Below are positions 38,002 through 47,240 of a stretch of DNA of 50,046 nt, one piece after another. The translations under genes and the position numbers were made by a program. The stretch is from Nitrospira sp. SB0677_bin_15 (lineage in GTDB: Bacteria > Nitrospirota > Nitrospiria > Nitrospirales > UBA8639), in contig VYFB01000060.1 in NCBI GenBank assembly GCA_009842645.1, positions 13,575 through 63,620 on the forward strand, written 5' to 3'. The notes below the pieces were generated by a model. The model saw nothing but the letters and a program-made list of their open reading frames with translations, had not been told where the DNA came from and searched no databases. Each line of letters begins with the position of its first letter. Position 1 is the stretch's first letter.

Positions 38002-39138
38002 ATGACCGACAACGACTTGAACGTCACACTCGGGGTTGAAGAGGAATTTTTCCTGGTCGATCCGGAGTCGCGGGACCTGATCGCTGATCCTGATCCGGCG
38101 ATCTTTGAAACCTGCGAGCGGGCCAGCGGACCGCATACCGTGGTGCGCGAATTCCTTCGATCTCAAATCGAAACCAACACCCGGGTTTGCGCGAACTTCG
38201 TCGAATTGCGTAACGCGCTGACCGAAACGCGCCGATTGGTTATTGATGCAGCGAGACATCACAAAGTCGCCGTGATTGCATCGTCCACGCATCCGTTTGC
38301 CGACTGGCGAATACAACTCCCGACGCCAAAGGAGCGATACCAACGACTTGCGATTACGCTTCAAGAGCGCCGGTCCCTTCTTGTGGGCGGCATGCACATT
38401 CACGTCGGATTCGGCAACCCGGAATCGCGCATTCGAGTCATGACCGCCCTCCGACGGTATCTCCCGTTGCTGAACGCCCTATCCGCGTCGTCACCGTTCA
38501 GCTCGGGCAGGGAGACCGGGTTCAAATCTTACCGGCTGAATCTTTTGAGTGTACTGCCACGGTTCGGCCTCCCTCCGGCGTTTTTCACGCGACGCGAGTA
38601 TGAGAACCTCTTGAGTACGTACCAGTCTCTCAAGTTCATCGACGACGGTAGCGAGTTGTGGTGGGATCTCCGGCCGTCGCCGAAATACCCCACGATCGAA
38701 TTACGTATCTGTGACATTTGCACTCGCCTGAATGACGCGCTCGCCGTGGCGGCGGTCTATGCCTCTCTCATCCGCAAGTTGCTGCGCCAGAATGCCGCCG
38801 GCGCGTTGCCACCGGAACCGGCATCCGAAATTATTGCCGAGAATCGGTGGCTGGCTGCACGCTATGGCGTACTGGCGTTTTTTGGCAATACCGCCTTGGG
38901 CGGGCGCATCGACATCAATGATTGCCTGACGGCGCTCGTCGAAGATCTTACAGAGGATGCCAGGGCGCTTGGCTGCGAGACGGAATTGCGTCATTCCCTG
39001 AGCATCATCAAAGAGGGCACGGGTGCGGATCTGCAGATCGACCACTTTCGGCTGCGCCGGCTCGAAGGCGACAGTGCGAACGAAGCCTTGCGTTCCATTG
39101 TCGACTTGGTCATTCGGGAAACGATGGAAGTAATGTAA
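38002..39138 (+). CDS. YbdK-type carboxylate-amine ligase (GCS2 family)
   Basis: LGVEEEFFLVDPESRDL; MHIHVGFG; SLKFIDDGSELWWDLRPSPKYPTIELRICD. Confidence 0.9.
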   Translation: MTDNDLNVTLGVEEEFFLVDPESRDLIADPDPAIFETCERASGPHTVVREFLRSQIETNTRVCANFVELRNALTETRRLVIDAARHHKVAVIASSTHPFADWRIQLPTPKERYQRLAITLQERRSLLVGGMHIHVGFGNPESRIRVMTALRRYLPLLNALSASSPFSSGRETGFKSYRLNLLSVLPRFGLPPAFFTRREYENLLSTYQSLKFIDDGSELWWDLRPSPKYPTIELRICDICTRLNDALAVAAVYASLIRKLLRQNAAGALPPEPASEIIAENRWLAARYGVLAFFGNTALGGRIDINDCLTALVEDLTEDARALGCETELRHSLSIIKEGTGADLQIDHFRLRRLEGDSANEALRSIVDLVIRETMEVM

Positions 39139-39160
39139 CGACGAGCCGTTTTTTTCGGCT

Positions 39161-39198
39161 CCCTCACCCCAGCCCTCTCCCGCGATGGGGAGAGGGAG
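39161..39198. repeat. REP-like palindromic repeat
   Basis: CCCTCACCCCAGCCCTCTCCCGCGATGGGGAGAGGG. Confidence 0.85.
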
Positions 39199-39342
39199 AA
39201 AAGAGGAAAGCTGTCAGGTTACGCTTCGCTAACCTGACCTACTGAGTACTCAGGGAAAGGACTTGCTCTTGTGCCGGAAGCGTTCTATGGTAGGGAAAAT
39301 CTTTGCTGGTTCCGAAATATCAACGTTTAAAAGAGGACTCGA

Positions 39343-39732
39343 ATGATGAAGCGCTCAATATTGCCTCTGGTCATTGTTGCAAGCGGGATCCTGTTCATGA
39401 ACGGCACGGTGGCCTCTGCCGAACCCCGGACCGAATCGATCTGCAACCTGGGAATGGTGAAAGGAGAACAGGGCCGTACCTGTGAGGTGCCGGTCCCGGC
39501 GGGATGCAAGGTCGCAAATTTCCCGGGCTATGATGATCCGTGGGTCGATATCTCCAAGGGCGGCAAGACAAGCTGCGCCATCGATGAGAAACAAACCGAC
39601 TGGAAAACCAGGATCGTGGGCTCCTGTAGCGCCTGCGGCACGGATAATTGTTCGGCCCGGTTCAGCGTGATGTTCGCGTGCGGCGACAGTCAACCCATGA
39701 CCACTCAACCGAGAAAAGTCTACAAGGATTGA
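39343..39732 (+). CDS. Secreted cysteine-rich hypothetical protein
   Basis: Signal peptide MMKRSILPLVIVASGILFMNGTVASA followed by multiple Cys. Confidence 0.75.
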   Translation: MMKRSILPLVIVASGILFMNGTVASAEPRTESICNLGMVKGEQGRTCEVPVPAGCKVANFPGYDDPWVDISKGGKTSCAIDEKQTDWKTRIVGSCSACGTDNCSARFSVMFACGDSQPMTTQPRKVYKD

Positions 39733-39755
39733 ACTGTGCAATCCGTGTTGCTTGT

Positions 39756-39793
39756 CCCCCTCACCCCAACCCTCTCCCACAATGGGGAGAGGG
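39756..39793. repeat. REP-like palindromic repeat overlapping the queG ribosome-binding region
   Basis: CCCCCTCACCCCAACCCTCTCCCACAATGGGGAGAGGG. Confidence 0.85.
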
Positions 39794-39802
39794 AGCAACT
39801 TC

Positions 39803-40786
39803 GTGTCATCGACAACTCGACTTCTTAAACAGGCTGCCCTTGAGCAGGGGTTTCATGCGGTGGGCATTGCCCGCGTCCCGTCGTCAAGCACTGACCGGGA
39901 TTGCTCTCCGTCCAGTCATTCCCCTACCAACCCATTCGACCGCCTGCAGTATTGGCTGACCCAGGGCTACCACGGCACCATGGCGTGGATGGGGCGGAAT
40001 CCCGAACGCCGCGCCGACCCCGCGCAGGTGTTGCCCCACTGCCGTTCGATTATTGCTCTTGGTCTCAATTACTGGACTGACGCGATCCCGGATGAGCGCC
40101 GGGGCAACGGCCGGATTGCGCGGTATGCCTGGGGTGAGGATTACCACCGCGTATTCAAGAAAAAGCTCAAACAGCTTGAACGGGTGCTCAGGTCTCTCGA
40201 ACCGGATTGCGTCACCCGCAGCTACGCGGATACAGGTCCGGTGATGGAAAAATTCTGGGCGCAACAAGCCGGCTTGGGGTGGATCGGCAAACATTCCAAT
40301 CTCGTCTCCCCGGCTTTTGGTTCGTGGTTGCTGCTCGGAGAAATTTTGACCACCGTGGAGCTGGAACCTGATGAACCCGGCACCGACCTCTGCGGGACCT
40401 GTACCCTGTGCGTGCAAGCTTGTCCGACCGGAGCGATTGCCGAATCCTACGTCGTCGATGCCACAAAATGTATTTCTTATCTCACCATCGAATACCGCGG
40501 AGACGGGGCCTCACTGGACAAGAACCTGCAAACCCGCATGGGAAACCGCATCTTCGGTTGTGACGATTGTCTGGACGCATGCCCGTATAACGCATTCGCT
40601 CCGGCAACAAACGAACCAAGCATGCAACCCACGGCCCTGACACAAGGACCAAACCTGTCACGGCTCTCGGCATTGAGCGAAGAAGATTTTTCCCGGACCT
40701 TTGCCCATTCCCCCATCCGGCGCGCAAAATTTTCAGGATTTCAACGCAACGTGGCCATCGCCGTGGCGAATGAACCCCGGCCTTAG
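39803..40786 (+). CDS. queG: Epoxyqueuosine reductase QueG
   Basis: LNYWTD; RYAWGEDYHRVFKKKLKQL; GLGWIGKHSNLV; two 4Fe-4S motifs CGTCTLCVQACPTGA and CDDCLDACPYN. GTG start with GGAG SD 7 nt upstream; the ORF track starts at 39752. Confidence 0.93.
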   Translation: MSSTTRLLKQAALEQGFHAVGIARVPSSSTDRDCSPSSHSPTNPFDRLQYWLTQGYHGTMAWMGRNPERRADPAQVLPHCRSIIALGLNYWTDAIPDERRGNGRIARYAWGEDYHRVFKKKLKQLERVLRSLEPDCVTRSYADTGPVMEKFWAQQAGLGWIGKHSNLVSPAFGSWLLLGEILTTVELEPDEPGTDLCGTCTLCVQACPTGAIAESYVVDATKCISYLTIEYRGDGASLDKNLQTRMGNRIFGCDDCLDACPYNAFAPATNEPSMQPTALTQGPNLSRLSALSEEDFSRTFAHSPIRRAKFSGFQRNVAIAVANEPRP

Positions 40787-40793
40787 AGGTTCC

Positions 40794-43214
40794 CTACGTC
40801 AATTCCGCTATTGTGACGCCATCCCCTCCTTCTTCCTGACTCCCGGGTCGATACACTGACACGTATGCCGACTGTGCGAGAAATTCTCGAATCGCGGTCT
40901 TGAGTTTCCCTGTTCCGTGCCCATGAATGATCCGGACGGACCTGGCGTTCCGCAACAAAGCCTGATCCAATCGGGTCGTCAATTGCTCAAGGGCTTCTTC
41001 CGCGGTCTGTCCTCGCAAATCAATGCCAGCGAAATCCGATACCGTTGAGCCCAACCCTGCGCTCTCGCCTGATCGTGACGACGATTTCGTCAAACGCGGT
41101 GCAGGACTTTTTTCTTGCAAGACAACGTCCGGCACGTTCCCCGCTTTACCAACGCCCACAAGCCGCTCCACGTGGACGGAGAGTTCGGATGACCCAACCT
41201 GCACACGAACGGATTTCTTGCCCTCGGGCTTTTCCAGCAACCGGCCCAGCGTGTCCAAGCCGGCGATTTCCACCACGTCGCCTTCCTCAAGAGATGCAAC
41301 CGGAATGGATTCCGATGTCGTGTGTCGATTGATCGTCGCTTCCGCTTGGTGTAACAAGCCTTGTGCCTCTTGCGCATGAGTCCACGTCCGTTGCCGTTGC
41401 AATGACTCGGTGATCCGTCGAACCTCGGCGCGGGCCGTTGCCAACTCTTCCCGAAACTTCTTTTTCATCTTCTTGATTTCGTCGCGTTCAATGGAACGCA
41501 ATCGTTCCGCAATGGTATGGGCTTCGGCTGCCTCACGAACGGCTGTTTCTCGCTGAGTCCTGGCTTCGTCAAGTTCTTCCTTCAATTCCTGATGGGTGCG
41601 TTGCAGCTCCGTGAACACGTGATCGAGTTGCCGGTCTTCACGATCAACCAGATCCAAAGCCTGAGTGAGAATCGACGAATCCATACCCAAACGCCCGGCA
41701 ATATCCAACGCGGAGGACCCGCCGGGGATGCCGGGGATAAAGCGGTAGGTTGGAGCCAGTGTATTGACGTCAAATTCGAGGCTCGCGTTCAAAAACCCGG
41801 GCGTCGAAAGGGCCAACGTCTTCAGCGCATTGTAGTGCGTCGTCACGACGACCTTGAGACTGAGTTCGGCAAAACGGCGAAGCAGCGCCTCAGCCAGGGC
41901 CGCACCTTCGGCGGGATCGGTTGAACTGATGACTTCGTCCAGGAGCACCAGCGTTCGCGGGGACTCCCCGCCGGTGCGGTGCTCGATGCTCTTGAGCAAG
42001 CCGATCAATTTTCTGATGTGCGCGGAAAAACTGGACAGGTCCTTGGTCAGGTCCTGCGCATCGCCGATGTCCGCGAAGGTTTCCTCGAAGAACGCCATCT
42101 CCGATCCGTCCCCGCACGGCACGTGAAGCCCGCCACGCACCATCAGACTGTAAAGGCCCAGCAGCTTCAGCAGCACGGTTTTTCCGCCGGTATTGGGACC
42201 GGAAATGACCAACACGGCCGAATCCCGCTCGAACATGACGTTGTTGGCCACGACCTGTTCTTTCGTCAACAGCAACAAGGGATGCCGGGCTTTCCATAAA
42301 CGAACGTGTCCGTCCGTATTGAGACGGACCGGCGTACCGTTCATGCGGGTGCTCAAGCGCGCCTTGGCTCCGATACAATCCAGGGTGGTCAGGACCTGCG
42401 ACAAATGCAGCAAATCATCCAGGTGCCGCATAACCCGGCTCGTGAGTTCCTGCAAGATACGGGTGATTTCCCGGGCGACTTGAAGTTCGGCCACTTTGAT
42501 CTGATTGTTCAGGTCGATGAGTTCACGAGGCTCCATGAACACCGTGGCGCCACTGGCCGACATGTCATGCACGATCCCGGGAAGATCATGCTGGCGCTCG
42601 GCTTTGACCGGCAGGACGTACCGGTTCTCCCGTTGCGCATAGTATGGTTCCTGCAGCAACTCCCGGTAGCGTGAAGACGCCACCATGTTCTCCATGCGCT
42701 GGCGTATACGGTGCTTCAATCCCTGCGAAAGACGGAGTGCTTCATGCAATGCCGGTGAAGCGTGATCGAGTATTTCCCCTTCCGCGCTCACGCATGTATC
42801 GATCTCCTCTCGCAGTTCGGACGGGTCCGGCAGGGATACGTAATAGGCAAACAGGACCGGCGCGGTCTCCTGATTCACCACGAGACAACGCCTGATCGCC
42901 CCTGCCAAGTGGATCAGGACGGAGAGTGCTCGCAGTGTTTTCAGGTCAAGTATTCCGCCTTTTCCCGCTTTACGCAGGGCCTGCGACGAGTCTTCGAATT
43001 GAACGGCAGGAAACGGTACGGGAGCATGGGACAGCTCGAACATTTCCGTCGTCTCCTGCATGCGACGTTGCGCAAGTGCGAGCGAGTCCTCCAACGGTAA
43101 CCGCCGGCACAACTCGGCTCCGGACGCCGAATGCGCCTGTGCGGCCAACGCCTCCAGGACTTGCGGCCATTCAAGGGCTTGATGCGTTTCTGAAATAGTG
43201 GAGAGATCAGACAC
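40794..43214 (-). CDS. mutS2: Endonuclease MutS2
   Basis: Walker A ISGPNTGGKTVLLKLLGL; LLDEVISSTDPAEGAALAEALL; C-terminal Smr domain IDLRGQTAEEALEQL...IIHGHGTGKLKTAIREFL. Confidence 0.96.
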   Translation of the reverse strand: MSDLSTISETHQALEWPQVLEALAAQAHSASGAELCRRLPLEDSLALAQRRMQETTEMFELSHAPVPFPAVQFEDSSQALRKAGKGGILDLKTLRALSVLIHLAGAIRRCLVVNQETAPVLFAYYVSLPDPSELREEIDTCVSAEGEILDHASPALHEALRLSQGLKHRIRQRMENMVASSRYRELLQEPYYAQRENRYVLPVKAERQHDLPGIVHDMSASGATVFMEPRELIDLNNQIKVAELQVAREITRILQELTSRVMRHLDDLLHLSQVLTTLDCIGAKARLSTRMNGTPVRLNTDGHVRLWKARHPLLLLTKEQVVANNVMFERDSAVLVISGPNTGGKTVLLKLLGLYSLMVRGGLHVPCGDGSEMAFFEETFADIGDAQDLTKDLSSFSAHIRKLIGLLKSIEHRTGGESPRTLVLLDEVISSTDPAEGAALAEALLRRFAELSLKVVVTTHYNALKTLALSTPGFLNASLEFDVNTLAPTYRFIPGIPGGSSALDIAGRLGMDSSILTQALDLVDREDRQLDHVFTELQRTHQELKEELDEARTQRETAVREAAEAHTIAERLRSIERDEIKKMKKKFREELATARAEVRRITESLQRQRTWTHAQEAQGLLHQAEATINRHTTSESIPVASLEEGDVVEIAGLDTLGRLLEKPEGKKSVRVQVGSSELSVHVERLVGVGKAGNVPDVVLQEKSPAPRLTKSSSRSGESAGLGSTVSDFAGIDLRGQTAEEALEQLTTRLDQALLRNARSVRIIHGHGTGKLKTAIREFLAQSAYVSVYRPGSQEEGGDGVTIAELT

Positions 43215-43379
43215 GGGAATGGTAGATGGGGTTTCCTTGCCTGCCTAGAATAACGAAGTCATCAACGAAACGAAAGGGGCACTCTTGTCAGACTGGCTCC
43301 ACGAAACGTACAGTAGCTACCATGAAATGCCTTTTATAGTGAACACGATTCATAGCAAGAACTTTCGAGGTCGCCCGTT

Positions 43380-44096
43380 GTGAGCGGTATTCTTTTGCTG
43401 GGACTCCTGATTGGCATGCAGCATGCGTTGGAGGCTGATCACGTGGCAGCCGTATCGTCGCTCTGCACGGGTACGCGATCCGTTCGCCGGATTGCCGTCC
43501 ATGGCGCAGTTTGGGGCCTGGGCCATTCGTTGACCTTGTTCATCTTTGCCGGTGCGGCTGTCTTTTTGGATCTGCGTTTCGGTGAGACCCTGGCGCAGAC
43601 GTTGGAGGGCGTGGTCGGCGCAATGCTGATCCTGCTGGGCGGACAGGTGCTCTTTCGCCTGTGGCGGGAACGCCTCCATTTCCATACGCATCGTCACTCC
43701 GACGGCCTGCCCCATTTCCACGTCCATAGTCATCATGGTGAGAACGCGGACCATGATCCTGACCGTCACGTTCATGCCCATGCGAACGGACTGCCCCTGC
43801 GGACACTCGTGGTGGGCATGGTGCATGGTTTGGCCGGATCAACGGCCCTGGTGGTTTTGACTGCTTCGACCGTACAGGACCCGGTCATCGGCCTGCTATA
43901 CGTCGGGCTGTTCGGCCTGGGGTCGATAGCCGGTATGACGGTACTGTCTTCGGCGCTCGCCGTCCCCTTGGCTTGGACCGCGCAGGCTTTCACGTGGGCT
44001 CACCGCAGCCTTCAGACCGTCGTAGGGCTCGCCACAATGGGAATCGGAACAGCGTTACTGATAGAGGCTGGAATGGCTTTCCTTTTCTACACCTGA
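43380..44096 (+). CDS. NicO/UreH-like metal (Ni/Co) transporter family protein
   Basis: GLLIGMQHALEADHVAAVSSL; His-rich loop HFHTHRHSDGLPHFHVHSHHGENADHDPDRHVHAHANG; MVHGLAGSTALVVL. Confidence 0.85.
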   Translation: MSGILLLGLLIGMQHALEADHVAAVSSLCTGTRSVRRIAVHGAVWGLGHSLTLFIFAGAAVFLDLRFGETLAQTLEGVVGAMLILLGGQVLFRLWRERLHFHTHRHSDGLPHFHVHSHHGENADHDPDRHVHAHANGLPLRTLVVGMVHGLAGSTALVVLTASTVQDPVIGLLYVGLFGLGSIAGMTVLSSALAVPLAWTAQAFTWAHRSLQTVVGLATMGIGTALLIEAGMAFLFYT

Positions 44097-44208
44097 AACG
44101 ATCATTGGAAAATAGCCACTTTTGTCTTTCTCGCGCACGCAAATGACAGAAGGGTGCAAAGGCGTCCCATTTTCATCTCTTGGTGTGCAGGGGAGGTAGA
44201 GCCTTTAA

Positions 44209-44246
44209 CCCCTCGCCCCTTGCGGGAGAGGGTCGGGGTGAGGGGG
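44209..44246. repeat. REP-like palindromic repeat
   Basis: CCCCTCGCCCCTTGCGGGAGAGGGTCGGGGTGAGGGGG. Confidence 0.85.
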
Positions 44247-44376
44247 CTTGTTCCGACCAATCCGGTTTCCTTAGAATGGCGTGTTTGTTCGTTGATAATT
44301 TCCACTGTCTCCTTCTGTCATCCCCGACCCAGATCGGGGATCCAGTTTATATGGTTGGGAATGACGGAGGAAAACT

Positions 44377-44413
44377 CCCCCTCACCCCAGACCTCTCCCT
44401 CCGGGGGAGAGGG
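44377..44413. repeat. REP-like palindromic repeat directly 5' of CDS 44418
   Basis: CCCCCTCACCCCAGACCTCTCCCTCCGGGGGAGAGGG. Confidence 0.85.
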
Positions 44414-44417
44414 TGAT

Positions 44418-45671
44418 ATGAGGCATGACCCGAAGGTTCCTACCATGACCCAGGATGAAGCTCGTTCGTATCTGAATTATCTTCTGACGTTGAGTCTCCG
44501 TCGCGAAGAGGCGTTTGGCCCGTTGGCGATCGCGTTTCTCCGTGAACGGGACTTGACGGCTCTCGGCGTCGCTCCGGAAGAACAGTTCAGCCTGATCATC
44601 GCCACGATCCAGGCCATTGCCCCGGAACCCAAACGGTATTCGCTTAAATTGGAACTACTGCAAAAGGCCCGTCAATTGCTCGCGAACACGCGGTTCTTCG
44701 ACCCCGAATTGGACAAGGACCTGGAGCACGATATTCAGAAAACCACTGCCGAGTTGTCTATCTATAACGACGCCATGAAGTCGTCCCGGAATGCGCCGGT
44801 CGATCGTCACGCGCTGATTGTCGAAACTGATCTCCCGGACTATTTTCTGGACCTGGCCCAAAAACGAGCCGGGGCGTATTACCAGAATAAATACCGGCTC
44901 ACCAAGGAGGCCAAGACCGCGCAACATTTCGGCGGCACGCCCAAGCGATTTGAACCTGAAAATGAAGCCCTGCATAAGGAATTTCCCGGTGCCTGCGCAC
45001 CCTTCATGGCCGTTCGGACGAACGGGTTTCATATGATGCTTCCCTTCGACCTGAAGATCAGCCGGTGCCCCGACGACCCACTGGACGCGGGCGTCCGGAT
45101 TTTTTACGCAAAAATGGGATATTCGTATCCGCTCCGGTACGAAATGGGTAAGCTGTGCAGTTATCACGACGGGCAGGTCTATGATATTGCCCTGGACGAT
45201 CCCAACCTCTTATTCGTGTCCTTTTCCGGCATCAAGGACGCCGAATTTTCATCCCAGGCCGTGCCGGCTTCCGGAGACGTGCCCCCGGAATACGCCTACC
45301 CCCTCGCCGTGCTTGAACATACGGGCAGCCTCGGGCCGTTCATCCAGGTCAGTTGTAATTTCAAAGTCTGGTTCGATGCCTCCAAGGTGGCCATCCTGAT
45401 CCAGGGAGCACCGGACCTGTACGAATACGGACTTCAGGGCGGCGCCGGGCTGATGACCAGATCGTACGCCTCGGACAAGGTCACGACCTACGCCCAAGCC
45501 CAATCTCAACCCTGGCAGGAAGGGCTGAGTTTTAATTTCGTGAATCTCCACCTGACCCTGAGCCCGGGAACGGACACCGGCCTTATTCCGCACAGCACGC
45601 CGATCTTTACGGTCTTTCCCGTCCTGAGCAAACAATGCTACAAATTCAGTACACCTATTGATACGCAATGA
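44418..45671 (+). CDS. Hypothetical protein (about 417 aa)
   Basis: Long ORF; likely start ATG 44418 (MRHDPKVPTMTQDEARSYL) or 44445. The upstream part of ORF 44154 is repeat-derived. No family recognised. Confidence 0.75.
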   Translation: MRHDPKVPTMTQDEARSYLNYLLTLSLRREEAFGPLAIAFLRERDLTALGVAPEEQFSLIIATIQAIAPEPKRYSLKLELLQKARQLLANTRFFDPELDKDLEHDIQKTTAELSIYNDAMKSSRNAPVDRHALIVETDLPDYFLDLAQKRAGAYYQNKYRLTKEAKTAQHFGGTPKRFEPENEALHKEFPGACAPFMAVRTNGFHMMLPFDLKISRCPDDPLDAGVRIFYAKMGYSYPLRYEMGKLCSYHDGQVYDIALDDPNLLFVSFSGIKDAEFSSQAVPASGDVPPEYAYPLAVLEHTGSLGPFIQVSCNFKVWFDASKVAILIQGAPDLYEYGLQGGAGLMTRSYASDKVTTYAQAQSQPWQEGLSFNFVNLHLTLSPGTDTGLIPHSTPIFTVFPVLSKQCYKFSTPIDTQ

Positions 45672-45874
45672 ACGCTTATGCTATAGTAACTGTTCCGATG
45701 GATGACGACGGTCCCAGACGATATTTCCGTCACCAGCACACTGCTCTCCACCCGTCTTATTCGTTTTTCTTTGTCCATTTCCCATCACCTGATTGGCACG
45801 AAGCAAAGAGATTGATTTCTCTACGTTTTCCGGGCCTGCTGCCTTCCGGCAGGGGTTTGTCCTGATTTGATCCC

Positions 45875-47146
45875 ATGGAATACATCGCCATTGTGATTTG
45901 CTTGCTGCTTTCCGGCTTGTTTTCAGGAGCGGAAATCGCGTTCTTTTCCCTTTCCGAGACCAAGTTGCAAACTATGGCAGAGGAAGGCCGCCGGGCAGCG
46001 AAACTGGCGCTCTCCCTCAGACAGAATCCCCAGCGACTGCTTTCGACCATCCTGATCGGAAACAACGTCGTCAACCTGACGGCCGCCGCGTTGATTTCCA
46101 TGATCACCTTTGAGCATTTCGGGTCAGAAGCGGTTGCGATTGCGACCGGCGCATTGACGGTTTTTGTGCTGATTTTTGGGGAAATCGTTCCCAAAACCTT
46201 GTGCGCCAAATACGCACCCTCAGCCGTCCAATTCTTCTCGTACATGATCTATTGGATGGAAAAACTCTTTACTCCGGCCCTGTTCCTGTTGGAACCTCTG
46301 ATTCTGAAATTGACCGGAGGACGGGGGCTGGCCGTCCCGTTCGTGACGAAAGAAGAACTGAAGATCATGATTGAGGCCGGCGGCAAAGCCGGGATTCTCG
46401 AAAGCGAAAAAGTCGAGATGATCAAGAACCTCTTCGAGTTCACCGAGCTCACGGCCAAGGACGTGATGACCCCGAGAATCGATACGATCGTCATGGACAG
46501 CACGCGGTCTTTGGACGACGCTAAAGACGACCTGTTCAGTATCAAACATTCACGGATTCCCGTCTATGAGGACATCCGCGATAACATCACGGGGATTTTA
46601 TATCGTACGCACGCCTTGATCGAATTGGCCCAGGGAAATCGTACCAGCCAACTCAAGGAATTAGCCCTCCCGCCGCTCTTTATTCCCATTTCCAAGCCGG
46701 TCGGCGACCTGTTGAAGCAATTTCAGCAGGAGAAACGCCACATTGCGATCGTCGTCAATGAATTCGGCGGGGTCATGGGCATCGTCACCACGGAAGATCT
46801 CCTGGAAGAGGTCGTGGGTGATATTCTCGACGAGACGGACGTGACTGAGGAACTGATCAAACGGACCGGCAAAGATGAGATTTTGGTGAGCGGTCGAACG
46901 GAAGTTCGCAAAATCAATGAATTTCTGAAAGTCGCCTTGGACAAAGACGAAGACGTCGTCTTCTATACCATCAGCGGACTCATCCAGCAGCACCTCGGTC
47001 ATATCCCGGCGGTCGGTGAGGAACTCCGGGTAGCCGGTTGCCTGCTGACCATCCGGGATGCCGACAACCGATCCATCAAGAGCGTCCAGATCCACAAACT
47101 GGAGGACGTGTCCCAGGAAGAACCGGAGCCCGCCCAAGCCGTATAA
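45875..47146 (+). CDS. CNNM/CorC-HlyC-type transporter (DUF21 + CBS + CorC_HlyC domains)
   Basis: [85 protein letters not shown]. Confidence 0.93.
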   Translation: MEYIAIVICLLLSGLFSGAEIAFFSLSETKLQTMAEEGRRAAKLALSLRQNPQRLLSTILIGNNVVNLTAAALISMITFEHFGSEAVAIATGALTVFVLIFGEIVPKTLCAKYAPSAVQFFSYMIYWMEKLFTPALFLLEPLILKLTGGRGLAVPFVTKEELKIMIEAGGKAGILESEKVEMIKNLFEFTELTAKDVMTPRIDTIVMDSTRSLDDAKDDLFSIKHSRIPVYEDIRDNITGILYRTHALIELAQGNRTSQLKELALPPLFIPISKPVGDLLKQFQQEKRHIAIVVNEFGGVMGIVTTEDLLEEVVGDILDETDVTEELIKRTGKDEILVSGRTEVRKINEFLKVALDKDEDVVFYTISGLIQQHLGHIPAVGEELRVAGCLLTIRDADNRSIKSVQIHKLEDVSQEEPEPAQAV

Positions 47147-47154
47147 CACCCCCA

Positions 47155-47240
47155 GGTTTTTCTTTCTTCCTTCCTCCTTCCTTCCTTCTTCCTTCTTCCT
47201 TTCCTTCTTCCTTCCCCCCTCTACCTCCCCTCGCCCCTCC
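47155..47240. repeat. Polypyrimidine low-complexity tract between convergent genes
   Basis: TTTTTCTTTCTTCCTTCCTCCTTCCTTCCTTCTTCC... about 75 nt almost purely C/T on the plus strand. Confidence 0.9.

Noticed and set aside
44154-44417. N-terminal part of ORF 44154..45671
   Set aside because: Composed of REP and GGGGATCC repeats (PLTPRPLRERVGVRG, SPSPQTSPSGGEG); treated as non-coding.
45668-45865. 65-aa ORF between the orphan protein and the CNNM-type gene
   Set aside because: No SD, no recognisable similarity, composition like intergenic sequence.
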